DNA of 64,000 nt from Alphaproteobacteria bacterium AO1-B (GCA_001890945.1 MLAX01000003.1:665221-729220); one strand, 5' to 3'. Counted from the first letter of the stretch, positions 19,088 through 27,695 are shown. Numbers and translations: made by a program. The notes: a model not told the origin generated them from the sequence alone.

Positions 19088-19843
19088 ATGCCGGTCTTTG
19101 AGCAGGATGGTGTTCAGATTGCCTATCTGGACGAGGGCGAAGGGGATCCGATCCTGTTGATCCACGGCTTTGCCTCCAACAAAGCGGTCAACTGGCAGAA
19201 CACGGGCTGGGTCGATCTTTTCATCAAGGAAGGCCGCCGCGTGATCGCGCTCGACAACAGGGGCCATGGGGACAGCCAAAAATTCCACGACCCGGAGGCC
19301 TACGGTGCTCCGATTATGGCGGAAGACGCCCGCAAACTGCTCGACCATCTTGGGATCGAGCAGACCGATGTCATGGGCTATTCGATGGGAGCCCGGATCA
19401 GTGCGTTTTTGACGCTTAACCATCCGCAGCGGATCAAACGGGCCATTTTCAGCGGGCTTGGCTACGGCATGATCGAAGGGGTGGGCGATCCAGAGCCGAT
19501 TGCTGCTGCGCTTGAAGCCGACCGCCTGCAGGACGTCACGGACCGGACAGGCCGGGCGTTTCGTGCGTTCGCCGAGCAGACCAAATCCGACCGGTTGGCT
19601 CTTGCGGCCTGCATGCGCTCCTCGCGTCAGAAGATCAGCGAAGAAGATATCGCCCGCATCGAACGGCCGGTTCTGGTGGCCGTTGGAACCCGCGATGACA
19701 TTGCCGGTTCCCCGCACAAATTGGCTGCCTTGATGCAGCATGCAGACGTGCTGGAGATCCCTGGGCGGGATCACATGGTGGCCGTCGGAGACAAGGTTCA
19801 CAAGCAAGGGGTCCTGGCGTTTTTGAACAACGTCGACGCTTGA
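19088..19843 (+). CDS. Alpha/beta hydrolase
   Basis: 251 residues with an alpha/beta-hydrolase fold: oxyanion region LLIHGFAS, ALDNRGHGDS, the nucleophile elbow GYSMGAR (Ser), and C-terminal IPGRDHMVAVGD (catalytic His). The acid is likely the Asp in GTRDDIAG. The start at 19088 has GAGGAAG upstream. A second hydrolase follows after 44 bases on the same strand. The substrate is unknown, probably a small ester or acyl compound. Confidence 0.88.
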   Translation: MPVFEQDGVQIAYLDEGEGDPILLIHGFASNKAVNWQNTGWVDLFIKEGRRVIALDNRGHGDSQKFHDPEAYGAPIMAEDARKLLDHLGIEQTDVMGYSMGARISAFLTLNHPQRIKRAIFSGLGYGMIEGVGDPEPIAAALEADRLQDVTDRTGRAFRAFAEQTKSDRLALAACMRSSRQKISEEDIARIERPVLVAVGTRDDIAGSPHKLAALMQHADVLEIPGRDHMVAVGDKVHKQGVLAFLNNVDA

Positions 19844-19887
19844 CCGGCGGTTTTACGCCAGCTTGTGCGCACAGATTGGGAGGAGAC

Positions 19888-20772
19888 ATGAGCGCAAAAC
19901 GGATCGAATTCAAAGGGGCGGAAGAAAACTCCCTGATTGCCGATCAATACGGGACGGGCGGTCAACCTGTAATCCTGCTGCACGGCGGCGGGCAGACGCG
20001 CCATTCTTGGGCGGCGGCGGCGGAACGCATCGCAGCGCTGGGACATGTGGTTTATTCCGTTGACCAGCGGGGCCACGGCGAAAGCGCCTGGGTTCCCTCC
20101 GGCAAATACATGTTTGTCCATTTCGCCCAGGATCTTGTCGCGCTCTGCCGGCAGGTGATTGCAAAACATGGAGCCAAACCCGTTGTGGTCGGTGCGTCGC
20201 TGGGCGGTTTTGCCGGGATGCTGGCAGAAGGTGCGGAAGCGCCGGGAAATCAGGCCGCACTTGTGCTGGTCGACATCACGCCGCGTGTCGATATGGATGG
20301 GGTCTACAAGATCCTCGGCTTCATGGGCGACAGGGTGGAAGAAGGCTTCGGAACGGTGGAAGAAGCTGCAGATGCCATCGCTCGGTATCTACCGAACCGC
20401 TCAAGGCCGAAGGATCTGTCGGGGCTTTCTAAAAATCTGCGCCTTCATGCCGACGGCCGGTATCGCTGGCATTGGGACCCTGCGTTCCTGAAAGTGCGGG
20501 AACATTCAGACGCAGAAATCACAAAACGGGTGCAGGCCGGAATGATCGAAGCGGCTGAAAACCTCAAAGTGCCCGTGCTTCTGTTGCGCGGCCGGAACTC
20601 CGAGCTGGTGTCGATGGCACATGTGGAAGAGTTCCTGGACTGCGTGCCCCATGCCAAGTTCACCGACATTCAGGACGCCGGTCATATGGTTGCCGGCGAC
20701 AAGAATGACGTTTTCGCCCAGGCAGTGGAAGAGTTTCTCACCAACCTGAAATCCGAAGCGCTGATTGCGTGA
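19888..20772 (+). CDS. Alpha/beta hydrolase
   Basis: 294 residues with LLHGGGQTRHSW, SVDQRGHGES, nucleophile elbow GASLGG (Ser) and C-terminal DAGHMVAGDK (His). It starts at an ATG after GGGAGGAGAC and runs in tandem with the preceding hydrolase. The two share fold but little sequence, so they probably act on different or successive substrates. It is convergent with the enoyl-CoA hydratase gene. Confidence 0.88.
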   Translation: MSAKRIEFKGAEENSLIADQYGTGGQPVILLHGGGQTRHSWAAAAERIAALGHVVYSVDQRGHGESAWVPSGKYMFVHFAQDLVALCRQVIAKHGAKPVVVGASLGGFAGMLAEGAEAPGNQAALVLVDITPRVDMDGVYKILGFMGDRVEEGFGTVEEAADAIARYLPNRSRPKDLSGLSKNLRLHADGRYRWHWDPAFLKVREHSDAEITKRVQAGMIEAAENLKVPVLLLRGRNSELVSMAHVEEFLDCVPHAKFTDIQDAGHMVAGDKNDVFAQAVEEFLTNLKSEALIA

Positions 20773-20901
20773 GTGCAAATTTATCAGCTATTTGAATCTG
20801 ATGGCGGGACTGTTTCATAGGTTGATTCACAATCCCGTCTATCTTTGCGTTAGAATCAAGAATTTATGATAGTGGCCTCTTTTTCTTGAGAAATTCCCTG
20901 T

Positions 20902-21717
20902 TCACTGCCCTTTGAAAGCCGGTTTGCGCTTCTCCAGGAAGGCGCGGCAGCCTTCGGCGTAGTCGGCGCTGTCGACACAGGTGCGCGCCATTGATTGAGC
21001 GGCGCTCAAGTCGGCCGCCGCACTTGCCGATGCCAGCAGGTTGATGGTTGTCTTGGCCGCTTTTAGGGACAGCGGAGCGTTTTGTTCAAAGTGTCGGCAC
21101 AGCTCGGCAATCCGGGCATCTAACGCGCCAGCTTCGTGAACCTCGTCGATGAGGCCAATTTGCAAGGCGTTGTCGGCGGAGAGGCGTTCAGCTGTGAACA
21201 ACAGCTTTTTCGCATTGGACGGGGACACAGCCTCGATCAAGTCCGCCACCGCGTCCGGCGGATAGGCAAGGCCGAGACGGGCGGCCGGGATGGAGAAAAA
21301 GGCGGTGTCCGATGCAATGCGAAGATCGCAGGCCAGCGCCAATCCGAGGCCGCCCCCGAGGCATGGGCCTTCAATTGCCGCGACGACCGGAGTAGGTAAG
21401 GTTTTCAAGGCCCGGAAGGCGGCGACATTGACCGCATCATAATGGGCGGCCTTGTCAGCGGTTGATCGGACAGCCTCAAATTCGGCAATGTCCGCTCCCG
21501 CACAAAAGGCCTTGCCGCCGGCGCCTCGCACGATCAGGGCGCGCAGGCCGGCGTTATCGCGGAGCGGTTCGAGCAATTCGGGAATGCGGGCCCAGCCTGC
21601 CAGGGGCAGGGCATTTTTGCGGTCCGGAGCATTCAGGATCAATTCGGCAATCTGACCGGAAACACGCAAGAATGGATTGGTATCTTCGGACTGAGACGGG
21701 GATTGATCGGACGTCAT
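20902..21717 (-). CDS. Enoyl-CoA hydratase/isomerase family protein
   Basis: A 271-residue crotonase-fold protein with the oxyanion-hole segments GAGGKAFCAGADIAEF and EGPCLGGGLGLALACDLRIAS, and the C-terminal CRAFLEKRKPAFKGQ typical of enoyl-CoA hydratases. It acts on acyl-CoA thioesters, probably in fatty-acid or amino-acid breakdown. It is divergent from cysE across a 166-base AT-rich gap. Confidence 0.9.
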   Translation of the reverse strand: MTSDQSPSQSEDTNPFLRVSGQIAELILNAPDRKNALPLAGWARIPELLEPLRDNAGLRALIVRGAGGKAFCAGADIAEFEAVRSTADKAAHYDAVNVAAFRALKTLPTPVVAAIEGPCLGGGLGLALACDLRIASDTAFFSIPAARLGLAYPPDAVADLIEAVSPSNAKKLLFTAERLSADNALQIGLIDEVHEAGALDARIAELCRHFEQNAPLSLKAAKTTINLLASASAAADLSAAQSMARTCVDSADYAEGCRAFLEKRKPAFKGQ

Positions 21718-21883
21718 GGGAACCTCAGGAGCTGTGCAAAAGGACGGGTGCCGGATAATTGATCGTAAAAAAACGATTCATTAGAGTGATTGATATCTGA
21801 TATGAGCAAGTTTTGTTTGGAATATCACGCACAGCGCCTATTTTAGAAGACCATGTGAAGTGGGCTTGAAAAGGAGACAGTCC

Positions 21884-22702
21884 ATGTCGACCCCGGTACG
21901 CCAAGCTGGCGAAGATCGCGTGATGAAGCACGATCCCGTCTGGCAACAGTTGCGCGACGAAGCCCAGGCGATGGTGGCGGCAGAGCCAGCCTTGTCGTCC
22001 TTTGTCTATGAGACGGTCCTAAATCACGACAGCCTGGAAGAGGCTGTGGTTCACCGGCTGGGCGACCGCCTGGGGCGGGACATCGTTTCTGCGTCGCTTA
22101 TTCGCCAGACCTATCTGGAAGCGCTGGCGGACGAGCCGGAGCTTGCCGAGATTTTCCGGGTGGACATCGTCGCGGTGTTCGATCGTGATCCGGCATGCTT
22201 CCGCTATCTGGAGCCGGTTCTTTATTTCAAAGGCTTTCATGGCCTTCAAACGCACCGGCTGGCCAATTGGCTTTGGCGCAAGGGCCGCAAGGACTTCGCT
22301 CTTTATCTGCAGAGCCGCTGCTCGGAAGTCTTTCAGATCGACATTCATCCAGCCGTCCCGGTCGGGCGCGGGATCTTTATCGACCATGGTACAGGTATCG
22401 TTGTCGGCGGAACGGCTGAGATTGAGGACGACGTCTCCATTCTGCAAGGTGTGACTCTGGGCGGCACGGGGAAGGAAGACGGCGACCGGCATCCAAAGAT
22501 CCGTCACGGCGTTCTGCTTGGCGCTGGCGCTAACGTGCTCGGCAACCTGGAGATCGGGCATTGCAGCCGAATTGCATCCGGCTCTGTTGTTCTTACCGAT
22601 GTTCCGGCGAACACCACAGTTGCAGGTGTTCCGGCGAAGATCGTTGGGAAGGCCGGGTGTCCGGAGCCAGCCCGCAGCATGAACCAACTCCTGGGTGAGT
22701 AG
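21884..22702 (+). CDS. cysE: Serine O-acetyltransferase
   Basis: A 272-residue enzyme that makes O-acetylserine from serine and acetyl-CoA, the first step of cysteine synthesis. An N-terminal helical domain (about 1-140) leads into a left-handed beta-helix of hexapeptide repeats: FIDHGTGIVVGGTAEIEDD, VTLGGTGKEDGDRHPKI, GAGANVLGNLEIG. The ATG at 21884 follows AAGGAGA; the frame opens at 21860 without support. Confidence 0.96.
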   Translation: MSTPVRQAGEDRVMKHDPVWQQLRDEAQAMVAAEPALSSFVYETVLNHDSLEEAVVHRLGDRLGRDIVSASLIRQTYLEALADEPELAEIFRVDIVAVFDRDPACFRYLEPVLYFKGFHGLQTHRLANWLWRKGRKDFALYLQSRCSEVFQIDIHPAVPVGRGIFIDHGTGIVVGGTAEIEDDVSILQGVTLGGTGKEDGDRHPKIRHGVLLGAGANVLGNLEIGHCSRIASGSVVLTDVPANTTVAGVPAKIVGKAGCPEPARSMNQLLGE

Positions 22703-22822
22703 GGTGTGGCCAGTATGAAGGAAGACGGGGAAAGCTGATCGAAAAGGTTTGGCATTTCCCGGCTCTCTTGTAGGGTCCGCACCACGACTGATGGATTTGG
22801 CGAACGACAAGGAGAGAGCCAC

Positions 22823-23038
22823 GTGAACCCCGAAGAAATCCGCAAACTTGAAGCCTATCTGCGCAAAAAGTTCGATCTACCGAGCATGCAGGTCCGGGCG
22901 CGTCCGAAGAAGGACGACTCCGCGGAAGTCTATATCGGTGAGGAATTCATCGGTGTTATCTTCCGTGATGACGAAGATGAAGACCTGAGCTGGAACTTCC
23001 AGATGGCCATTCTCGAGATCGATCTCGACGAAGTGTAA
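22823..23038 (+). CDS. DUF3126 family protein
   Basis: 71 residues starting with GTG after AAGGAGAGAG. The sequence matches the short acidic DUF3126 family of alphaproteobacteria (RPKKDDSAEVYIGEEFIGV, NFQMAILEIDLDEV). No function is known. It ends just before a strong terminator. Confidence 0.85.
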   Translation: MNPEEIRKLEAYLRKKFDLPSMQVRARPKKDDSAEVYIGEEFIGVIFRDDEDEDLSWNFQMAILEIDLDEV

Positions 23039-23063
23039 GGCTCATTAGATAGGTTTCTAAAAG

Positions 23064-23087
23064 GCGGCCCAAGCGGGCCGCTTTTTT
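23064..23087. terminator. Bidirectional Rho-independent terminator
   Basis: Arms GCGGCCC and GGGCCGC around a 4-base loop, followed by six T on the plus strand and CTTTT on the minus strand. It lies between the convergent DUF3126 gene and the gene at 23097. Confidence 0.92.
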
Positions 23088-23096
23088 GTTTGGTCT

Positions 23097-23807
23097 TCAG
23101 GTGCGAAAGCCGCTAACCTTTTCCTTGATCGCCGCATCAAGCTCGCGCCAACTAGGAAGCAAGGTTTGATCGAACTGGTAGCGGATGAGCCGGCCGCCAC
23201 CGGGCGTGACCGTTCGATGGCAAACCGCCTTTGCCCCGCTGCGTTTCTTGACGCACCGGGCAATAAAACCGTCTTTAGCCTCGGGGTCATAGACGATGAT
23301 ATCCCGGTTCTGCGCCGCTCGGGCAGACAACATCAACATATTCAATCCCGCAGTCGTTGGCCGCGCTCCGCCACGGGCAAGGCGCTTGTAGACAGGATCC
23401 AGCTGAGTTCTGAGCGTTTCCCGGTACGGATCATGCTCCAGATCCACCTGGACGAGCGGCAGAGGTGTCCCTAGCTGCGCCGTGGCTTTGTCTTCGCCGG
23501 GCATCCTTAGGTCCGGCCAAGTCATCAGCAAGCTGACTTGCTGGTAGTGATCTGCCTCGCCTTGTGCCGACAAGCGGTGCGTCGCGGATTTGAAGTATCC
23601 CGCCGGGATCTGAAAGTGGTCCGGTCCCATCGTGACACTCACCAAAGCGTGTCGGGGTGTCGATTGGAACAGCGGGGCTGCACGCATAAACCAATGATAT
23701 CCGCGTTCGGCAACATGCGCGAAGGTCAGAACACACAAGGCTGTTGCCAGCATCGCGAAATGAAGTGGCTTTGCATTGGTCGGTGCTGGCAGGGTCGGCC
23801 TGATCAC
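23097..23807 (-). CDS. Conserved hypothetical membrane-anchored protein
   Basis: 236 residues beginning with GTG (AAAGG lies 8 bases upstream) and carrying one hydrophobic segment at about 15-32, likely a signal anchor. The remainder is soluble and presumably periplasmic, with repeated Arg/Leu-rich helices and one Cys pair (ARCVKKRSGAKAVC). I do not recognise the family. It is convergent with DUF3126 and divergent from the small membrane protein at 24018. Confidence 0.7.
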   Translation of the reverse strand: MIRPTLPAPTNAKPLHFAMLATALCVLTFAHVAERGYHWFMRAAPLFQSTPRHALVSVTMGPDHFQIPAGYFKSATHRLSAQGEADHYQQVSLLMTWPDLRMPGEDKATAQLGTPLPLVQVDLEHDPYRETLRTQLDPVYKRLARGGARPTTAGLNMLMLSARAAQNRDIIVYDPEAKDGFIARCVKKRSGAKAVCHRTVTPGGGRLIRYQFDQTLLPSWRELDAAIKEKVSGFRT

Positions 23808-23994
23808 GTGCCGTGCCTTTCTAATGACCTAAGCTGGCACACAGTGTTCAAGAATGAGACACGTGTTTCAGCGCAGGACTGGTGCCATCCGGCGTAACTT
23901 ACTAAAAACTGGAGGTTTTTATCCCGTGGCCAGACCGGCACGATGTTTGCTCTTGACCGTTTACAATTTCTTCATCACTTTCTCAGTGAAGAGG

Positions 23995-24009
23995 TTAACG
24001 GAAGGTTAA
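23995..24009 (+). promoter_or_regulatory. CtrA-type box TTAA-N7-TTAA
   Basis: TTAACGGAAGGTTAA is an exact match to the full CtrA site. It lies only 8 bases before the ATG at 24018, so it may act by repression, may be fortuitous, or the start may be misplaced. Confidence 0.35.
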
Positions 24010-24017
24010 CAGGGGCT

Positions 24018-24341
24018 ATGCTGGATTTACTTATCGTTGGATACATTGCGTGCGCGGGGTTTGTTGCAGCCGGTTTGCTCGGAAGCCTCTACCAGCTGGT
24101 GACCAATCAACCGCCGAAATTCAACTTTTCCGGCACCACCATCTTCGGATTCGTCGCCGGTGTCCTCGTATGTGTTTTTGCCGGTCCCTTCATCATCATG
24201 CGCAATGCAATCCGCGGTCGGCGTATTGAGAACCGGCCGTTGGGGTGGCTCGTTGCTTCGTCCACCATCGCTGGCATGTGGAGCATGTGCTCCGGGCTGA
24301 TGGTCATGAACGTGGCCTTGATTGTGGCCGGATACGCGTAA
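24018..24341 (+). CDS. Small multi-pass membrane protein
   Basis: 107 residues with about three or four hydrophobic helices (LLIVGYIACAGFVAAGLLG, IFGFVAGVLVCVFAGPFIIM, WLVASSTIAGMWSMCSGLMVM). It resembles a small conserved alphaproteobacterial family of unknown function. The ATG at 24018 follows AGGGGCT; an ATG at 23943 would add 25 residues and place the CtrA-type box inside the gene. It ends three bases before the gamma carbonic anhydrase gene, so they are probably one unit. Confidence 0.75.
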   Translation: MLDLLIVGYIACAGFVAAGLLGSLYQLVTNQPPKFNFSGTTIFGFVAGVLVCVFAGPFIIMRNAIRGRRIENRPLGWLVASSTIAGMWSMCSGLMVMNVALIVAGYA

Positions 24342-24344
24342 GCA

Positions 24345-24872
24345 ATGCCGATCTATTCACTTGATGGAGTGCGTCCGCAGGTTCCGGACGCTGGGCGTTG
24401 TTGGGTTGCACCGACCGCAACGCTGATCGGCGACGTGCATCTGGAAGAAGAAAGCAGCGTTTGGTTCGACGCCGTTTTGCGCGGGGACAGAGAGCCAATC
24501 AAGATCGGCAAGCGGTCCAATGTTCAAGATGGGTGTGTGTTTCACGCTGATCCAGGCTATCCGCTCACGGTTGGGGACAGCTGCACCATCGGCCACAAGG
24601 TCATTCTGCACGGCTGCACAATCAACGACAATTCCCTTATCGGGATGGGCGCTACGATCCTGAACGGTGCCGTGATCGGTTCCAACTGTATTATCGGCGC
24701 AAATGCTCTTATTGCCGAAGGGAAGGTTATTCCTGACAACTCATTGGTTGTCGGTGTTCCTGGAAAGGTTGTTCGCGAACTGCCAGGGAGTGCTGCGGCA
24801 GACATTCGAAGGTCAGCCGACGGTTATGTTGCCAACTGGCAACGGTATGCCGCTGGCCTGGCGGAGATCTGA
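24345..24872 (+). CDS. Gamma carbonic anhydrase family protein
   Basis: 175 residues forming a left-handed beta-helix of hexapeptide repeats with metal-binding His in VFHADPG, IGHKVILHGC. It is like YrdA/PaaY/CaiE proteins, which hydrate CO2 or are inactive relatives. It directly follows the small membrane gene. The downstream gap holds the hairpins and G-tract motif described separately. Confidence 0.92.
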   Translation: MPIYSLDGVRPQVPDAGRCWVAPTATLIGDVHLEEESSVWFDAVLRGDREPIKIGKRSNVQDGCVFHADPGYPLTVGDSCTIGHKVILHGCTINDNSLIGMGATILNGAVIGSNCIIGANALIAEGKVIPDNSLVVGVPGKVVRELPGSAAADIRRSADGYVANWQRYAAGLAEI

Positions 24873-24956
24873 ACGGTCTTCCGTACCACCAGTTTCGATA
24901 CCCGATCTCATTTCCATCTATTTTGCACCGGTGCAGCTTCTAGGTTTCAAAGTAGC

Positions 24957-24988
24957 GGGAACCGGCCTGCGGGGGCGGGCCGGTTCCC
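24957..24988 (+). repeat. Perfect 11-bp hairpin
   Basis: Arms GGGAACCGGCC and GGCCGGTTCCC around a 10-base G-rich loop. No T-run follows on either strand, so it is not a standard terminator. It lies between convergent genes. Confidence 0.85.
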
Positions 24989-25005
24989 TGGATCCGATCG
25001 TGGTA

Positions 25006-25023
25006 GGGATGGGGAGGGTGGGG
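25006..25023 (+). other. Canonical G-quadruplex motif
   Basis: Four G-tracts GGG, GGGG, GGG, GGGG with loops AT, A and T. Such short loops favour a very stable parallel quadruplex in DNA or RNA. It sits 17 bases after the 11-bp hairpin and is followed by GGCCTG/CAGGCC arms at 25045-25060. Confidence 0.75.
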
Positions 25024-25070
25024 ACGCGACCGGATCGTCCTATCGGCCTGAGATCAGGCCAATTCCCGAA

Positions 25071-25685
25071 CTAGTTCGAAATGCTGCTGACTGTCGTTAC
25101 GCGCGTATCCGAGATCCCGGTCCATTTGACCGGCGAACTTGCTGATTGCCGTTTGATGTAGCGATAGGGCGTGGAGTACCAAGGCAACACGGCTTCGATC
25201 TGATTGTCGAGGATCATGTCGCCGTGATCCGTTCGGACAGTCAGGACGGCGTGACCACCGTTTTGAATGTCTTTCGCGACCGTGATCAAAAGAGCGCTTT
25301 TGGGCCACCCGGCTTCAATGAGCACACGCTGTTTTTCAAGAACGTATTCCTCGCAATCGCCGTAACCATCCACCGGAAAGGTCCAATACTCCTCTTTCCC
25401 AAAGAGGTCGGAATCTGTCATCGGGCGGACCCGGCGATTGACTTCCGCGTTGATTGCGATCAGTTCGTTCCAGCGGGTTTCTGTCAGTTTTACGACCACC
25501 GGTTCGTAGCGTTCATTCTTACAGGCCCAACTGTTGTCACGGCAGAATTGCCGGTGGCCGATTGGCGCTTTGACCGTGGCTTTCATGTCCATAAAGCGGC
25601 CAGGATCTGCATGTGCGACGGGCGCTGGTCCGAAGAGGCCAAGCAAAATCGCCGTGGTAGACAGAAATTTTCCAAGATTTTTCAT
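25071..25685 (-). CDS. Transglutaminase-like cysteine peptidase (BTLCP family)
   Basis: 204 residues with a signal peptide (cleavage near VAHADPG) and the BTLCP catalytic residues: Cys in YGDCEEY, His in GGHAVLTV, Asp in MILDNQ. Relatives include LapG, which cleaves surface adhesins under c-di-GMP control. The lapD-like partner is not adjacent, so that role is speculative here. Its upstream region carries the phased TTGAA array. Confidence 0.88.
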   Translation of the reverse strand: MKNLGKFLSTTAILLGLFGPAPVAHADPGRFMDMKATVKAPIGHRQFCRDNSWACKNERYEPVVVKLTETRWNELIAINAEVNRRVRPMTDSDLFGKEEYWTFPVDGYGDCEEYVLEKQRVLIEAGWPKSALLITVAKDIQNGGHAVLTVRTDHGDMILDNQIEAVLPWYSTPYRYIKRQSASSPVKWTGISDTRVTTVSSISN

Positions 25686-26230
25686 CGTAACGCCCTCCCC
25701 AAGGCTGGCATTACGATGCGTTGCTGCTTTTTACTTCACGGAAATTGAGGTGATAAACTTATATTATTATTTGAATTTGTTTTGAATTTTATTTTAGTAA
25801 TACTTGAATTGAATTTGAATCAAATTCGACGAAGATTTGAGTCAAATTTTATCGATCCTCCGTAAGTCGCTCAATTCGTGGTTCTTCCTCTTCGAAATGA
25901 AAATTCATCGATGCGAGTTCAGTCCGTTGGAGGTAGGCTTGCTAATCCCGAAACACTGCGTTTTTTAGCTGTGTCGAAGCTTGAAAAAAGTTGAAAAAAA
26001 AACGCGTTGAGGCTGCCTGGAACGACTCGGTCAGTGTCTTGAAGACCTGATTGTGGCCAAGTGGGGCGCAGCTGGCTGCTTTGGAAGGAGGCAAGCGCCC
26101 AAACCTGAGCACGACCGATGATCTGACGAAATCTGACCGCCAGTTTGCACGTCTTCACAGAAGCCAAGTGTCGTCAGCCCTTACCAACTGCTGACGGCAG
26201 CAGAGGGACAAAACTCAAAAAGGGGGTGTT
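25686..26230. other. Long AT-rich intergenic region
   Basis: 545 bases between two minus-strand genes. It holds the 11-bp-phased TTGAA array (25771-25847). No convincing coding sequence is seen; a minus-strand frame at 25919-26167 lacks recognisable features. Confidence 0.5.
25771..25847. promoter_or_regulatory. Array of TTGAA/TTGAG motifs in 11-bp phase with two ATTTGA-N-TCAAAT dyads
   Basis: TTGAA begins at 25771, 25782, 25804 and 25815 and TTGAG at 25837, all spaced by multiples of 11. The last two are inside perfect dyads ATTTGA-N-TCAAAT at 25813-25825 and 25835-25847, centres 22 bases apart. This looks like a cooperative operator on one DNA face, 90-160 bases before the BTLCP gene. Confidence 0.55.
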
Positions 26231-26884
26231 TTATTTGGATTCCGGCGTCGTGATGTGGTGTTCGAGCAGCTCGCGGCTTTGAACCGCCGCAAATTCGACC
26301 GCAATCCCGCCTTCTATCTGGCGCACAACGCGGGCACGCATCTTTCCGAGCGTAATTTGATCGCCCATCTCGGGCAGGACATCCGTTGCGATTGCGGCAC
26401 CTGAGAGGGATACATCGAAAATCCGGCAGACATGTTCCGTTCCGTCTGGAAGGATCATCTTCGTCATCTGGTTCTTCGGAACGAAGCGGTCATGGCGGCG
26501 ATCCTCAGGAAGATTAAGTTCATCCCGGTTCGCGAGCCAAGTCAGAACGTTTGCAATCTTGTCCCGCTTACGCACAGTATTGCGCAGCTCGACCGCAAAG
26601 CCGCCGTCAATAAGCCGGGAAATCCGGCCCTCTACGCGGCTGAGGTGATCAAGGTAAGCAACAACACGCTCGCCAACCTTGCCAGAAACTGGAGTGATCA
26701 TGGCCATGCCACCTGGTGACATGTCGATCACCTGGCACGGATACTCTCTGCGGTCTTCAAGCATGAAACGGCCAAGTATATTTACCTGAACCCGTTGATG
26801 GCGCCGGCGGTCCGTGACTTGAAGCGATTTGCTTCCCTCTGGTGCTGCTGTTGCCAATCCGGCGCTCATGCCTGCAATGTCCAA
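26231..26884 (-). CDS. Double PilZ-domain protein
   Basis: 217 residues with two PilZ domains, each with the c-di-GMP-binding pattern: RRRHQRVQV plus DMSPGG (about 26-110) and RRHDRFVP plus DVSLSG (about 128-210). PilZ proteins are c-di-GMP receptors. Several c-di-GMP enzymes lie in the same window. Upstream are nested dyads at 26970-26998. Confidence 0.9.
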   Translation of the reverse strand: MDIAGMSAGLATAAPEGSKSLQVTDRRRHQRVQVNILGRFMLEDRREYPCQVIDMSPGGMAMITPVSGKVGERVVAYLDHLSRVEGRISRLIDGGFAVELRNTVRKRDKIANVLTWLANRDELNLPEDRRHDRFVPKNQMTKMILPDGTEHVCRIFDVSLSGAAIATDVLPEMGDQITLGKMRARVVRQIEGGIAVEFAAVQSRELLEHHITTPESK

Positions 26885-26969
26885 ACCTGTGCGTCTTGCA
26901 ACGCACTTTCCCCGATCGTGCAGAGAATCATGACAATCCTCGCAAGCACTTTAGGGGCAATGAGGTTAA

Positions 26970-26998
26970 CGATGTGTAAGAGTGTACCCTACACATCG
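26970..26998. promoter_or_regulatory. Nested inverted repeats before the PilZ gene
   Basis: Outer arms CGATGTGTA and TACACATCG (9 bp, 11-base loop) share the right arm with an inner dyad GTGTA-CCC-TACAC at 26982-26994. Two GTGTA half-sites and one shared TACAC suggest an operator, or an alternative RNA fold. Confidence 0.45.
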
Positions 26999-27026
26999 CC
27001 CAATATTAAGGGTTTTGACAGAGTTG

Positions 27027-27695
27027 TTAGGATTTGCCGCCGGAATAGACCGTCAGGTGGCCAACTTGCCGCTCTGCTCCATGCGGGAGGACTGCCGCAC
27101 CCTGGGGGAGAACCGGGGTTCGCATTGGCATGTCTTCTGCGGTGAAGCGGGGCATGATCGGATTGATGTTCGAGTGGCTTGCACCTGTGAAATACGGACG
27201 CTCATCTGGCCAGACCAGCCGCAGGCTGCTGATGGACTGTCTTAAGATCGGATGCAGACCGATCCAATAGGGCTTGTCCATTGGTACCGCGCTTCCAAGT
27301 ATCCGGATTCGGCCTTCACCAGGGACGTTGAGTGGAACAAGCAGCATTTCCATCTGAAGTTCCTGTTCACGTTCCGTGTGCCCATTGATCCCGACCACTG
27401 CGGCAGCGCCGTCTTCGGTGATGGCTGCGATCAGGCTCTCTAGTGCTTCACGGTCCTTGGTGTCCCAACCTCGGAGAAAATTGCGACCTTTCAGTTCTCG
27501 GCAATGAGCAGAGCAGAGGCGCGTCCCGGCAAGACGGTAACGCACATCACTCGGTCCATTGGTCTCCAGGATGAACGTATCGCCAAGCAAACCGCGGATT
27601 TCGCCCGGATCAATTTCGCTCCGGTTCGGAGCGGGCCGAGCTCCGCGCAGAGAATCCCAATAGGAGTATAGTGTCTGGGTCACGCCATGTTTCAT
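27027..27695 (-). CDS. PAS_5-type domain protein
   Basis: 222 residues whose first 165 resemble the PAS_5 family of alphaproteobacteria (YSYWDSLRGARPAPNRSEIDP, FILE, YRLAGTRLCSAHCRELKG). The C-terminal tail is Pro-rich and likely unstructured. The ATG at 27695 follows GAAAGGCA; an ATG 21 bases upstream is possible. PAS_5 proteins sense unknown signals; function is unknown. Confidence 0.8.
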   Translation of the reverse strand: MKHGVTQTLYSYWDSLRGARPAPNRSEIDPGEIRGLLGDTFILETNGPSDVRYRLAGTRLCSAHCRELKGRNFLRGWDTKDREALESLIAAITEDGAAAVVGINGHTEREQELQMEMLLVPLNVPGEGRIRILGSAVPMDKPYWIGLHPILRQSISSLRLVWPDERPYFTGASHSNINPIMPRFTAEDMPMRTPVLPQGAAVLPHGAERQVGHLTVYSGGKS

